A DNA stretch of 35,421 bases from Alteromonadaceae bacterium. GTDB lineage: Bacteria; Pseudomonadota; Gammaproteobacteria; Enterobacterales; Alteromonadaceae. Positions 7,400 to 21,175 of this stretch are shown piece by piece. The notes below the pieces were generated by a model that saw only the letters and a list, made by a program, of their open reading frames with translations, was not told the DNA's origin and searched no databases. The stretch spans positions 1-35,421 of the forward strand of contig WGGB01000177.1 in assembly GCA_015491935.1 (NCBI GenBank), read 5' to 3'. The position numbers and the translations under genes are program-made. Within the stretch, counting starts at the first letter, position 1. Each line of letters starts with the position of its first letter.

Positions 7400-8770
7400 G
7401 TGGAACATTCTGTGTGGCAAAGTTGTTTGTCTGTTCTTCAAGAAGAATTGCCAGCACAACAATTTAGTATGTGGATACGCCCACTTCAGTGTGTTGTTGA
7501 AAACAATATTATGACTTTATATGCACCTAATCGTTTTGTACTTGATTGGGTACGTGAAAAATACGTCAATAAAATTAACGAATTAATTTCCTTGCATGAC
7601 GCTACAAATCCACCATTATTACGTTTTGATGTAGGTAATAAATCATCGCAATTAAGTCATAACAAAGTATCAAATAGTAGAGCAAGTTCGCCAGTCAATA
7701 ATAATTTTTCCATTAATAATAAATCAGTCGTTCCAGAACCTAACTTGCCTAAAAAAACTAATATTAGACTTAATTATACTTTTGATAATTTTGTTGAAGG
7801 TAAATCAAATCAATTAGCACGTGCAGCAGCATCACAAGTGGCAGATAATCCCGGATCGGCTTACAATCCACTTTTTATATATGGTGGTACAGGTTTAGGA
7901 AAAACTCATTTATTACATGCGGTTGGCAATGCTATATTGTTAAATAATCCAAAAGCTAAAATAGCTTATATGCATTCAGAACGTTTTGTTCAAGACATGG
8001 TTCGTGCTCTACAAAATAATGCTATTGAAAAATTTAAACAATATTATCGCGGTGTTGATGCATTATTAATTGATGATATTCAATTCTTTTCTGGTAAAAC
8101 ACGAACTCAAGAAGAATTTTTTCATACTTTTAATGCTTTGCTTGAAGGTAATCAACAAATAATTTTAACCAGTGATCGTTATCCTAAAGAAGTTGATGTT
8201 GAAGACCGTCTTAAATCACGCTTTGGTTGGGGCTTAACTATTGCCATTGATCCTCCTGAATTAGAAACACGCGTCGCTATTTTAAAGAGAAAAGCACAAG
8301 AACATCATGTTAACTTAGCAGATGAAGTTGCTTTTTTTATCGCCAAACGATTACGTTCTAATGTTCGTGAATTAGAAGGAGCATTGAATAGAGTAATCGC
8401 AAATGCTAATTTTACAGGGCGAGCTATCACCATTGATTTTGTTCGAGAAGCTTTACGAGATTTATTGGCATTACAAGATAAATTAGTCACTATAGATAAT
8501 ATTCAACGTACCGTTGCTGAATATTATAAAATAAAGGTGGCTGATTTACTCTCTAAGCGCCGAAGTCGATCTGTTGCTAGACCTAGACAGCTAGCAATGG
8601 CATTATCTAAAGAATTAACAAATCATAGTTTACCAGAAATAGGTAATGCTTTTGGTGGTAGAGATCACACTACGGTATTACATGCTTGTCGTAAAGTAGT
8701 TGCGTTACGAGAAGAAAACCATGATATTAAAGCTGATTATACAAACTTAATAAGAACATTATCGTCTTAA
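7400..8770 (+). CDS. dnaA: Chromosomal replication initiator DnaA
   Basis: AAA+ ATPase that binds DnaA boxes and opens oriC. The 456-residue protein has domain I (about 1-80, starting [20 protein letters not shown]), a low-complexity Asn/Ser-rich linker (81-120), and the AAA+ core with Walker A GGTGLGKT (162-169) and Walker B LLIDD (222-226). The C-terminal helix-turn-helix carries the signature [14 protein letters not shown] (420-433). The start codon is GTG, preceded by AGGAG at 7387-7391, eight bases away. It heads dnaA-dnaN-recF-gyrB and is divergent from rpmH. Regulation by DnaA itself is likely from the boxes upstream. Confidence 0.98.
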   Translation: MEHSVWQSCLSVLQEELPAQQFSMWIRPLQCVVENNIMTLYAPNRFVLDWVREKYVNKINELISLHDATNPPLLRFDVGNKSSQLSHNKVSNSRASSPVNNNFSINNKSVVPEPNLPKKTNIRLNYTFDNFVEGKSNQLARAAASQVADNPGSAYNPLFIYGGTGLGKTHLLHAVGNAILLNNPKAKIAYMHSERFVQDMVRALQNNAIEKFKQYYRGVDALLIDDIQFFSGKTRTQEEFFHTFNALLEGNQQIILTSDRYPKEVDVEDRLKSRFGWGLTIAIDPPELETRVAILKRKAQEHHVNLADEVAFFIAKRLRSNVRELEGALNRVIANANFTGRAITIDFVREALRDLLALQDKLVTIDNIQRTVAEYYKIKVADLLSKRRSRSVARPRQLAMALSKELTNHSLPEIGNAFGGRDHTTVLHACRKVVALREENHDIKADYTNLIRTLSS

Positions 8771-8798
8771 AATAATAATATTAGAACGGGTTAATAGA

Positions 8799-9902
8799 AT
8801 GAAGTTTTCATTAAATAGGGAATCATTACTGAAACCATTATTATTGGTTTCTGGTGCGGTTGAACGTAAAAGTACATTACCTATTTTAAGTAATGTTTTA
8901 CTTGAAGTTAAAGATCAATCTCTTACTTTAACAGCAACAGATTTAGAATTAGAAATGGTTGCTTATGCAATTGTTGATAATCAAGGTAGTGATGGAAAAA
9001 TAACTATTCCAGCACGTAAATTATTAGATATTTGTAAAAGCCTACCTGAAGGTTCAATGTTATCGTTTCGGTTAATTAACGAAACAATAAAAATTAGCAC
9101 AGGTCGAAGTAAATACTCATTATCTACTTTATCTGCAGATGATTTTCCTAATATTGAAGAATGGAAAGGTGACGTAGAATTTAAGTTGTTAAAAACACAG
9201 TTTTTACAACTCATTGAAAGTACTCATTTTTCTATGGCAAATCAAGATGTTCGTTATTACCTTAATGGTATGTCTATTGAAACTGAAGGGCATGAAATAC
9301 GTTCTGTTGCCACTGATGGTCATCGTTTAGCTATTTGTAAAATAACCAATGAAGATTTAACGTTACCCGTTAGACAAGTTATTGTTCCTCGTAAAGGAAT
9401 TTTAGAGATAATTCGTTTATTAAATCAAGTTAATGATGAAGTTCAAGTTTATTTAGGTTCAAACCATATTCGTATTATTGATAGTGAATTTTCATTTACT
9501 AGTAAGCTAGTTGATGGTCGCTTTCCCGACTATCGACGTGTTTTACCTCGTAATGGTGATAAAGTTTTAGAAGCTAATAAAGAACAGTTACGTCAAGTGC
9601 TTTCTCGGGCATCTATTTTATCTAACGAAAAGTTTAAAGGTGTGCGTTTAAACTTTTCAAATAATGAATTAAAAATCACCGCCAATAATCCAGAACAAGA
9701 AGAAGCTGAAGAAATTATAGAAATTAATTTTCCTTATGAAGAATTAGAAATTGGTTTTAATGTAAGCTATGTACTTGATGTATTAAACGCTATTAAAGAT
9801 GAAAATGTTAAATTTACTTTGGCAGATTCACAAAGCAGTGTGGTTATTGAAGGTTGTGATTCTGGCGAAGCTCTTTATGTTGTTATGCCAATGCGTCTTT
9901 AA
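8799..9902 (+). CDS. dnaN: DNA polymerase III beta sliding clamp
   Basis: Ring-shaped processivity clamp; a dimer encircles DNA and tethers Pol III, other polymerases, Hda and MutS. The 367-residue product has the usual three-domain length (E. coli 366), starting MKFSLNRESLLKPLLLVSGA and including RKSTLPILSNVLL, then MANQDVRYYLNGM in domain 2. The C-terminus YVVMPMRL is the conserved end that shapes the peptide-binding pocket. It begins 28 bases after dnaA with only a weak ribosome-binding site and is followed by recF after 14 bases, so it is probably co-transcribed with both. Confidence 0.98.
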   Translation: MKFSLNRESLLKPLLLVSGAVERKSTLPILSNVLLEVKDQSLTLTATDLELEMVAYAIVDNQGSDGKITIPARKLLDICKSLPEGSMLSFRLINETIKISTGRSKYSLSTLSADDFPNIEEWKGDVEFKLLKTQFLQLIESTHFSMANQDVRYYLNGMSIETEGHEIRSVATDGHRLAICKITNEDLTLPVRQVIVPRKGILEIIRLLNQVNDEVQVYLGSNHIRIIDSEFSFTSKLVDGRFPDYRRVLPRNGDKVLEANKEQLRQVLSRASILSNEKFKGVRLNFSNNELKITANNPEQEEAEEIIEINFPYEELEIGFNVSYVLDVLNAIKDENVKFTLADSQSSVVIEGCDSGEALYVVMPMRL

Positions 9903-9916
9903 TATTAAGAATATAG

Positions 9917-13490
<3,574 letters not shown>

Positions 13491-13527
13491 CTTTAAAATC
13501 AACAAGTTACATATAAAATAATTATTT

Positions 13528-13555
13528 AGCCCGGTCATCATATCGGGCTTTTTTA
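13528..13555 (+). terminator. Terminator after gyrB
   Basis: AGCCCG (13528-13533) pairs with CGGGCT (13544-13549) over a ten-base loop, followed by a run of T. It is 37 bases after the gyrB stop and ends the dnaA-dnaN-recF-gyrB transcript. Confidence 0.85.
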
Positions 13556-13639
13556 TGTCATTTAATAAAAGTTGTTTTGGAACCTAACGGCGCTTAAAGT
13601 AAAAATTTAATAAAAAATACAAATATAAGCTTGAACGCC

Positions 13640-13669
13640 TTGGTATATAGGGTTTTACAGCGCTATACT
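13640..13669 (+). promoter_or_regulatory. Candidate glyQS promoter flanked by TTGAAC repeats
   Basis: TTGGTA (13640-13645), 18-base spacer, TATACT (13664-13669). TTGAACG at 13631-13637 and CGTTCAA at 13674-13680 form an inverted pair around it, and a second TTGAAC at 13688-13693 makes a close inverted repeat (GTTCAA, seven bases, TTGAAC) at the predicted start. Promoter strength is moderate; the operator idea is inference. Confidence 0.4.
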
Positions 13670-13746
13670 ATGTCGTTCAAATTTAGCTTGAACAAATAGG
13701 CTAAAATAACTTTCAACACTGATAAGACTTGAATTCAAGAGATAAC

Positions 13747-14676
13747 ATGAGCACGTTTAATATAAAAACATTTCAAGGGCTGATCCTAAAATTACAGGAT
13801 TACTGGGCACGACAAGGTTGCGCCATTGTACAACCACTCGATTTAGAGGTTGGGGCAGGCACATTTCATCCTATGACATTTTTACGCTCCATTGGTCCTG
13901 AACCAATGAGTAGTGCTTATGTGCAACCATGCCGTCGTCCAACGGATGGTCGCTATGGTGAAAATCCTAATCGCTTGCAACATTATTACCAGTTTCAAGT
14001 TATGTTAAAACCGTCGCCAAGTAATATTCAAGAGTTGTATTTAGACTCATTAAAAGAGTTGGGTATAGATCCCTTAGTTCACGACATTCGTTTTGTTGAA
14101 GATAACTGGGAATCACCAACATTAGGAGCTTGGGGCTTAGGTTGGGAAATATGGCTAAATGGTATGGAAATCACTCAGTTTACTTATTTTCAACAAGTAG
14201 GTGGTTTAGAGTGTAGCCCCGTTACGGGTGAAATTACTTATGGTTTAGAACGTCTTGCTATGTATATTCAAAATGTAGATAGTATTTATGATCTTGTTTG
14301 GACTGACGGTCCAATGGGAAAAGTACTATACGGTGATGTTTTCCATCAAAATGAAGTAGAGCAATCAACTTATAATTTTGAATATGCTGATGTTGATGCT
14401 TTATTTAAACAATTTGATCAATGTGAAAAAGATAGCGAAAAACTAATTGCTGCGGGTTTACCTTTACCAGCTTATGAGCAAGTAATGAAAGCATCGCACG
14501 CCTTTAATTTATTAGATGCCCGTCACGCTATTTCTGTTACTGAAAGACAACGCTATATTTTACGTGTTAGAGCTTTATCAAAAGCGTGTGCTGAAACTTA
14601 TTATCAAGCGCGAGAAAAACTAGGCTTTCCTATGTGTGCAAATAATTCAACGCAAGTTAATGCAGGAGATAAATAA
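13747..14676 (+). CDS. glyQ: Glycine-tRNA ligase alpha subunit
   Basis: Catalytic subunit of the alpha2-beta2 bacterial glycyl-tRNA synthetase; activates glycine and charges tRNA-Gly. The 309-residue product starts [20 protein letters not shown], matching E. coli GlyQ, and includes [18 protein letters not shown] and [14 protein letters not shown] (class II motifs) and the tail GFPMC. The frame is open further upstream to a TTG at 13729, but the ATG at 13747 has AAGAGA ahead of it and fits the family start. The stop overlaps the glyS start by one base (TAATG), so the two subunits are translationally coupled. Confidence 0.97.
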   Translation: MSTFNIKTFQGLILKLQDYWARQGCAIVQPLDLEVGAGTFHPMTFLRSIGPEPMSSAYVQPCRRPTDGRYGENPNRLQHYYQFQVMLKPSPSNIQELYLDSLKELGIDPLVHDIRFVEDNWESPTLGAWGLGWEIWLNGMEITQFTYFQQVGGLECSPVTGEITYGLERLAMYIQNVDSIYDLVWTDGPMGKVLYGDVFHQNEVEQSTYNFEYADVDALFKQFDQCEKDSEKLIAAGLPLPAYEQVMKASHAFNLLDARHAISVTERQRYILRVRALSKACAETYYQAREKLGFPMCANNSTQVNAGDK

Positions 14677-16742
14677 TGACTACAGAAACATTGCTAATTG
14701 AATTAGGTACTGAAGAATTACCACCGAAAGCATTACAAATCTTAGCGAAAACATTTTTTGCACAAATCAAAGCACAATTAGAAAAAGCTGAGTTAAGTTT
14801 TAGTGATATTAAATGGTTTGCTACACCACGTCGTTTGGCGGTAAGTGTTACTGAACTTGCCGCTTGCCAAGCAGATAAAATAGTTGAAAAACGTGGGCCT
14901 GCCGTTAATGTAGCATTTGATAGTGAGGGTAATGCCAGTAAAGCGGCACAAGGTTGGGCACGATCGAATGGTATTAGTGTTGAACAAGCCGAGCGCTTAG
15001 TCACTGATAAAGGTGAGTGGTTGCTTTATAAAGCAGAGCAAAAAGGTCAAAGCGTTGCTGAATTAATTCCTGCTATGGTTAACAATGCCATTGCTAAACT
15101 ACCTATTCCAAAGCCTATGCGTTGGGGGAGTTCGCGCACGCAATTTATTCGTCCTGTTCACACTTTAACTATGTTGTATGGCAGTGAAGTTATTGACGGT
15201 GAAACCTTAGGTGTGAGTGCCAGTAATCTAGTTACCGGCCATAGATTTCATAGCCATGGCTTAGTCGCTATTAAACACGCTAACGATTATCAACAAAACT
15301 TAAAAGATGCTTATGTCATTGCAGATTTTAATGAACGCAAAGCGCTTATTCGTCAGCAAATTGCCGATACTGCCAAAGAAATTAATGCCGATATTTTAGT
15401 CGATGAAGAATTACTTGAAGAAGTCACGGGGCTGGTTGAATGGCCTGTTACATTAGTGGGTACTTTTGATGAAGCATTTTTACAAGTACCAGCAGAGCCT
15501 TTGATTTACTCGATGAAAGATCACCAAAAATATTTTCCTGTCTTTACTAAAACGGGTGAATTATTAAATAAATTTATCTTTATTTGTAATATTGAATCTA
15601 AAGATGTTAACCAAGTTATTTTTGGTAATGAAAAAGTGATTCGTCCGCGTTTAGCAGATGCTGAATTTTTCTTTAAAACTGATAAAAAACAAACGTTAGA
15701 GTCACGTTTAAAAAGTTTAGAATCGGTTTTGTTTCAAAAGCAATTGGGTACACTGGCTGAAAAATCACAACGTATTGCTAAGTTAAGTAAAAATATTGCT
15801 GAGCTATTAAGCTTAAATAGTGACCATGCTTATCGTGCAGGTTTGCTAAGTAAAACCGATTTAATGAGTGATATGGTACTAGAATTTCCACAAGTGCAGG
15901 GCACTATGGGTAAATACTACGCACTAAATGATGGTGAGCATAGTGATGTTGCCAATGCACTTGAAGAACAATATCGTCCTCGCTACGCGGGTGATAAACT
16001 GCCAGAAGGGCTTATAGGTTGTGCTGTTGCTATCGCTGATAAAATAGATACTTTAGTCGGTATTTTTGGCATAAAACAAGCGCCTAAAGGTGATAAAGAT
16101 CCCTTTGCTTTGCGCCGTGCCGCTATTGGTTTAATTCGTATTATCATAGAAAAACAGCTTGATTTAGATATTGCCCAGTTAATTGAGCAAGGTATTAGTA
16201 CTTATGGTGATGTGTTAACTAATGAGAATACCAAAGCCGATGTGATTGATTTTGTTATGGGACGTTTTAAAGCCTACTATCAAGAGCAAAATATAGCGAT
16301 AGACGTTATTCAAGCGGTATTAACAAAAGAACCAACGGCACCGTTAGATTTTGAGCAGCGTATTAAAGCAGTAACCTACTTTAAAGAATTACCAGAAGCT
16401 TCGGCATTAGCGGCAGCAAACAAACGTGTTGGTAATATTTTAGCTAAGTTTGATGGTCAATTATTAACTGAATTTGATAATTCACTAGCAAGTGAAGCGG
16501 CAGAGCAGCAACTTGCTCAAGTGTATTCTGAGTTAACCGTTAAAATCGCACCGTTACAAGCTGCTAAAAACTATCAAGCGGTATTGTCTGAATTAGCTAC
16601 GTTAAAAGCACCTATTGATGACTTTTTTGATCATGTTATGGTAATGGCCGATGATGAAAGCATTAAGGTAAATCGTTTAACGCTACTTAATCAAATTCGT
16701 AATAGTTTTTATGATATTGCCGATATTTCAGTATTACAGTAA
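14676..16742 (+). CDS. glyS: Glycine-tRNA ligase beta subunit
   Basis: 688-residue tRNA-binding beta subunit of GlyRS (E. coli 689). It starts [20 protein letters not shown], with KPMRWGSSRTQFIRPVHTLT at about 146-165 and the HD-like helical domain and anticodon-binding region toward the C-terminus (DDFFDHVMVMADDE about 649-662). AGGAG at 14664-14668 precedes the ATG by seven bases and lies inside glyQ. The gene ends 27 bases before a hairpin that overlaps the convergent tusA. Confidence 0.97.
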   Translation: MTTETLLIELGTEELPPKALQILAKTFFAQIKAQLEKAELSFSDIKWFATPRRLAVSVTELAACQADKIVEKRGPAVNVAFDSEGNASKAAQGWARSNGISVEQAERLVTDKGEWLLYKAEQKGQSVAELIPAMVNNAIAKLPIPKPMRWGSSRTQFIRPVHTLTMLYGSEVIDGETLGVSASNLVTGHRFHSHGLVAIKHANDYQQNLKDAYVIADFNERKALIRQQIADTAKEINADILVDEELLEEVTGLVEWPVTLVGTFDEAFLQVPAEPLIYSMKDHQKYFPVFTKTGELLNKFIFICNIESKDVNQVIFGNEKVIRPRLADAEFFFKTDKKQTLESRLKSLESVLFQKQLGTLAEKSQRIAKLSKNIAELLSLNSDHAYRAGLLSKTDLMSDMVLEFPQVQGTMGKYYALNDGEHSDVANALEEQYRPRYAGDKLPEGLIGCAVAIADKIDTLVGIFGIKQAPKGDKDPFALRRAAIGLIRIIIEKQLDLDIAQLIEQGISTYGDVLTNENTKADVIDFVMGRFKAYYQEQNIAIDVIQAVLTKEPTAPLDFEQRIKAVTYFKELPEASALAAANKRVGNILAKFDGQLLTEFDNSLASEAAEQQLAQVYSELTVKIAPLQAAKNYQAVLSELATLKAPIDDFFDHVMVMADDESIKVNRLTLLNQIRNSFYDIADISVLQ

Positions 16743-16768
16743 AGCAAATAATTAAGTAATAATTATAT

Positions 16769-16822
16769 AAACCACTTTTTTAATGATTCTTTTTAATAAG
16801 ATATTGAAAAGGTGGTTTTTTT
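16769..16822 (+). terminator. glyS terminator overlapping the 3' end of tusA
   Basis: A 12-position stem with one G-U pair: 16769-16780 (AAACCACTTTTT) and 16807-16818 (AAAAGGTGGTTT), with a 26-base loop and a T-run to 16822. The right arm is inside the tusA coding sequence, where it encodes part of KKPPF on the other strand. The long loop lowers confidence. Confidence 0.55.
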
Positions 16823-17028
16823 GTTTGTGCACTTATTAACTCATGTTCCATAAAACGACAAAAACTCGGTATATCGCGTGTGGTTGATGGATCATCAGCA
16901 CTCACTAACAAGGTTTCACCCACGGCAATTTTTCTAATAGTTAAGCGCACCATCATCACTGGTTCAGGGCAACGTAAACCTAAAGTATCTAGTTGATGAT
17001 CGGCTTGAGATAATCGGGATTCGGACAT
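16780..17028 (-). CDS. tusA: Sulfur carrier protein TusA
   Basis: Small cytosolic persulfide carrier that passes sulfur from IscS to TusD in the 2-thiolation of tRNA wobble uridine, thereby acting on the same base as MnmE/MnmG. From Met at 17028 it has 82 residues (E. coli 81) with the motif [20 protein letters not shown]; the acceptor cysteine is C20. [14 protein letters not shown] is also conserved. A GTG at 17058 would add ten residues. Neither start has a clear ribosome-binding site, and 17028 is chosen by family length. It is convergent with glyS and divergent from slt. Confidence 0.94.
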   Translation of the reverse strand: MSESRLSQADHQLDTLGLRCPEPVMMVRLTIRKIAVGETLLVSADDPSTTRDIPSFCRFMEHELISAQTKKPPFQYLIKKNH

Positions 17029-17056
17029 AAAAATTGATTCAAATATTAAGTTACTC

Positions 17057-17070
17057 ACTAAGTACTTAGT
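17057..17070. repeat. 14-bp perfect palindrome between tusA and slt
   Basis: ACTAAGTACTTAGT is perfectly self-complementary and sits in the tusA-slt divergent gap, partly overlapping the alternative GTG start of tusA. It could be an operator; no known consensus is recognised. Confidence 0.4.
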
Positions 17071-17111
17071 TTACGCAATCAAGCATTAACTTTACAGTGG
17101 AGTTTGTTATC

Positions 17112-17165
17112 ATGACTAAAGTTATTAAATATCACCACGCATGGAAGTTTAGCTTTTGCCCATAA
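17112..17165 (+). CDS. Possible 17-codon upstream ORF overlapping the slt start
   Basis: ATG at 17112 with GGAG at 17099-17102 nine bases before it encodes MTKVIKYHHAWKFSFCP and stops at 17163-17165, overlapping the TTG start of slt (17156) in a different frame. Ribosomes ending here could restart on slt. Alternatively it is chance. No homolog is known to me. Confidence 0.3.
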   Translation: MTKVIKYHHAWKFSFCP

Positions 17166-19078
17166 AACCCATAAGAATAGTATTTTTTATTTATCTTAGT
17201 TTGGTATTTTTCACAAATACAGTTTTGGCTGATGTTAATAAAAAAACTCAGCGTAAATTATTTTTATCTGCAGAAAAGCAAGTTTGGCAAGCTAACTCAT
17301 TAAAATATCAAAATTTATATCAGCAATTAGCCAATTATCCATTACAGCCTTATTTAGATCAAAAGCGCTTAATGCACCGTATACGCTTAAAAGACGCAAA
17401 ACAAATAGATAATTTTTTAGACAAATATAAAGGTTCACCACTTGATTGGCCGTTACGCAAAAAATGGTTGCAATATTTAGCAAAAAGACAACGTAAATGG
17501 ATGTTTTTAAATTATTACCGTCCAAATGGTGATGTTGAATTAAATTGTTATTTTCGCCGTTATCAATTAGATACGGGTACGCCAGCACAAGTGGTATTAC
17601 CGCAAGTGACTAAACTATGGCTGGTAGGCAAATCACAACCCAAAGTCTGTGATCCCTTATTTAAACAATGGCAAAAGGCGGGGTATCGCACGGCGAATGT
17701 AGTGTGGCAACGTATTAGCTTGGCAGCAAAGGGTGGTAAACATACCTTAATTCCATACTTAACTAAATTATTACCAAAAAATCAGCAAGTGTTTGCGCGT
17801 TTATGGCATAAAGTTCGCCGCGATCCTGCCTATATTAAATATTTAAGTAAATTTCCTAAAAAATCAGCTAAATCAACAGAAATATTAAGCTATGGTTTTA
17901 AACGCTTAATTTGGCGAGATCCGCAACGGGCATTACGATTGTATGAACAAGCAAAACAAAAATTTACTTTTTCAGTTAAACAAAAACAAAATATCACCAA
18001 AAAATTTGCACAGGCGCTAGCCAGTAAAAATCATAAAAAAGCACGCTTATGGCTAAGTAAAATCGAAGATCCGCAGCTTAACGATAGTTTAGTACAATGG
18101 CGTTTGGTGGATATTTTAAAGCAACAAGATTGGTCGTTAATAAAACAAGAGTTACGTAAATTACCGATAGAATATCACCATAAGTTACAATGGAAGTATT
18201 GGTATGCACGTAGTTTATTAAAAACAAACGAACAACAGTTAGGTAAAACTTTATTAAATAGAGTTGCGCAAAAACGTCACTATTACGGATTTTTAGCGGC
18301 AAGTTATCTTAATCAGCCCCTTAATATTCAAGACCATCCTTTATTTTTTAATGAATCAGAAAAATTAGCACTATTAAAAAATTCTGCAGCTAAACGTGCT
18401 TTTGAATTGTTTTATTTAAAACGTTATAACCAAGCGCGTCGAGAATGGCATTATTGGTTAAGTACATTGTCAAATAATGAAAAATTGATAGCGGCAAAAA
18501 TAGCTCATGATAAAGGATGGTATGATCGCGCCATTTTTACCTTGGCAAAACAAGGTTATTTAGATGATATTAGCTTACGTTTTCCACAAGCGTACCAAAA
18601 AAATATAAATTATTATGCAAAAATAAATAAAATATCGCCCCATTGGGCTGCTGCTATAGCAAGGCGTGAAAGTTCATTTATGAGTGATGCACATTCTAGT
18701 GCGGGAGCTTATGGCTTAATGCAAATTATGCCTAATACAGCTAAACATTTATTACGTAGAGAAGTAACGCCATATTATTTATTACAAGCTAAAAACAATA
18801 TAAAGCTGGGCACAAAATATTTACGACAATTATTTAAGCGCCAACATAATAATGTAGTGTTAGCGACAGCATCTTACAATGCAGGACCTTACCGAGTTAA
18901 TAGTTGGATTAAAAACAAACAAAAATTACCCGCTGATATATGGATAGAAACGATTCCGTATAAAGAAACCCGTGATTATGTAAAAAGTGTTTTAGCGTAT
19001 CAGCAAATTTATCAAGTACGCGCTCAACAAAAACAATCATTATTTAAGCAAATAATAAACATGGAAATAGGGAAATAA
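17156..19078 (+). CDS. slt: Soluble lytic murein transglycosylase Slt70
   Basis: Periplasmic exolytic transglycosylase that cleaves between MurNAc and GlcNAc to give 1,6-anhydro products during wall turnover. The 640-residue product starts with a signal peptide (hydrophobic IVFFIYLSLVFFTNTVLA, cleavage likely after about residue 25). A long alpha-helical superhelix with many Trp/Tyr/Arg follows, then the C-terminal catalytic domain. The catalytic Glu is E505 in AIARRESSFMSDAHSSAGAY, and GLMQIMP and ASYNAGPYRVNSW follow. E. coli Slt is 645 residues. The start codon is TTG, supported by GGAAG eight bases upstream and by the signal peptide; no in-frame ATG fits. A short ORF overlaps this start. 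Confidence 0.93.
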   Translation: MPIKPIRIVFFIYLSLVFFTNTVLADVNKKTQRKLFLSAEKQVWQANSLKYQNLYQQLANYPLQPYLDQKRLMHRIRLKDAKQIDNFLDKYKGSPLDWPLRKKWLQYLAKRQRKWMFLNYYRPNGDVELNCYFRRYQLDTGTPAQVVLPQVTKLWLVGKSQPKVCDPLFKQWQKAGYRTANVVWQRISLAAKGGKHTLIPYLTKLLPKNQQVFARLWHKVRRDPAYIKYLSKFPKKSAKSTEILSYGFKRLIWRDPQRALRLYEQAKQKFTFSVKQKQNITKKFAQALASKNHKKARLWLSKIEDPQLNDSLVQWRLVDILKQQDWSLIKQELRKLPIEYHHKLQWKYWYARSLLKTNEQQLGKTLLNRVAQKRHYYGFLAASYLNQPLNIQDHPLFFNESEKLALLKNSAAKRAFELFYLKRYNQARREWHYWLSTLSNNEKLIAAKIAHDKGWYDRAIFTLAKQGYLDDISLRFPQAYQKNINYYAKINKISPHWAAAIARRESSFMSDAHSSAGAYGLMQIMPNTAKHLLRREVTPYYLLQAKNNIKLGTKYLRQLFKRQHNNVVLATASYNAGPYRVNSWIKNKQKLPADIWIETIPYKETRDYVKSVLAYQQIYQVRAQQKQSLFKQIINMEIGK

Positions 19079-19079
19079 T

Positions 19080-19109
19080 TTGAGCTAGTTGAGTTATAAC
19101 GAGTATAAT
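19080..19109 (+). promoter_or_regulatory. Candidate promoter of pepQ-yigZ-trkH
   Basis: TTGAGC (19080-19085), 18-base spacer, perfect TATAAT (19104-19109), starting just after the slt stop. Predicted start is near 19116, with a leader of about 54 bases before pepQ. Confidence 0.6.
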
Positions 19110-19130
19110 CATACAAAAAATAACAGCTAA

Positions 19131-20486
<1,356 letters not shown>

Positions 20487-20495
20487 GTATTAGCC

Positions 20496-21110
20496 TTGGA
20501 TAATAGCAGTTATCAAATCGCGGCAAGTGAAGTTATCGTTGAAACGATTGTTACTCGCAGTCGTTTTATTTGTTATATTTATCCGTGTAATAGTAGCGAA
20601 CAAGCAAAAAGTCAGATTGCTAATTTACGCGTGTTACACCCACAAGCCTCGCATTGTTGTTATGCTTTTGTAGTTGCTGCACCGAATGATAGCCAAGGTT
20701 ATGGTTTTTCTGACGATGGTGAACCTTCTGGAACAGCAGGTAAGCCGATGTTTGCTGTATTACAAGGCAGTAATGTGGGTGAAATATGTGCGGTAGTTGT
20801 GCGTTATTTTGGCGGCATAAAATTAGGTACGGGTGGTTTACAACGAGCCTATGGTGATAGTGTTCGCCAAGCGTTAATTCAATTAAAAACGACATTAAAA
20901 ATTGCTATGGTACATAAATCATTAGCGTGTCAGTATAATCAAGTTAATGATGTTCAGTATTTTGTTGGTCAAGTTGGTGGTAAAATAATAACGCAAGACT
21001 TTACCGAGCAAGTTTTATTAACCTTAGCTATTCCACAGCAGCAAGAAGAAACACTGCAACAACAGTTATTAACCTTGTCTGCGGGGCAGTTAGTTTTAAA
21101 AAATACTTAA
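20496..21110 (+). CDS. yigZ: IMPACT/YigZ family protein
   Basis: 204-residue protein of the UPF0029/IMPACT family, function uncertain in bacteria; eukaryotic IMPACT regulates the Gcn2 kinase. The conserved core is visible: SRFICYIYPCNS, SHCCYAFVV, GFSDDGEPSGTAGKPMFAVL (about 70-89) and VVVRYFGGIKLGTGGLQRAY (about 100-119). A C-terminal ferredoxin-like DUF1949-type domain follows. The start is TTG at 20496 with little ribosome-binding sequence, nine bases after pepQ, so translation probably depends on coupling. Length matches E. coli YigZ (about 205). Confidence 0.9.
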   Translation: MDNSSYQIAASEVIVETIVTRSRFICYIYPCNSSEQAKSQIANLRVLHPQASHCCYAFVVAAPNDSQGYGFSDDGEPSGTAGKPMFAVLQGSNVGEICAVVVRYFGGIKLGTGGLQRAYGDSVRQALIQLKTTLKIAMVHKSLACQYNQVNDVQYFVGQVGGKIITQDFTEQVLLTLAIPQQQEETLQQQLLTLSAGQLVLKNT

Positions 21111-21175
21111 GTAAATAACCTTAAATTAGTTTACAGAATAAATGCATAGCCACTTTAGAAGCAGATAACAATAAC

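Noticed and set aside
13491-13746. Search for a riboswitch or T-box leader ahead of glyQS
   Set aside because: No glycine-riboswitch or T-box features seen; T-box leaders are not expected in this group.
14657-15004. A 115-codon minus-strand ORF over the 5' end of glyS
   Set aside because: Overlaps the well-supported glyS frame; composition is that of a shadow frame.
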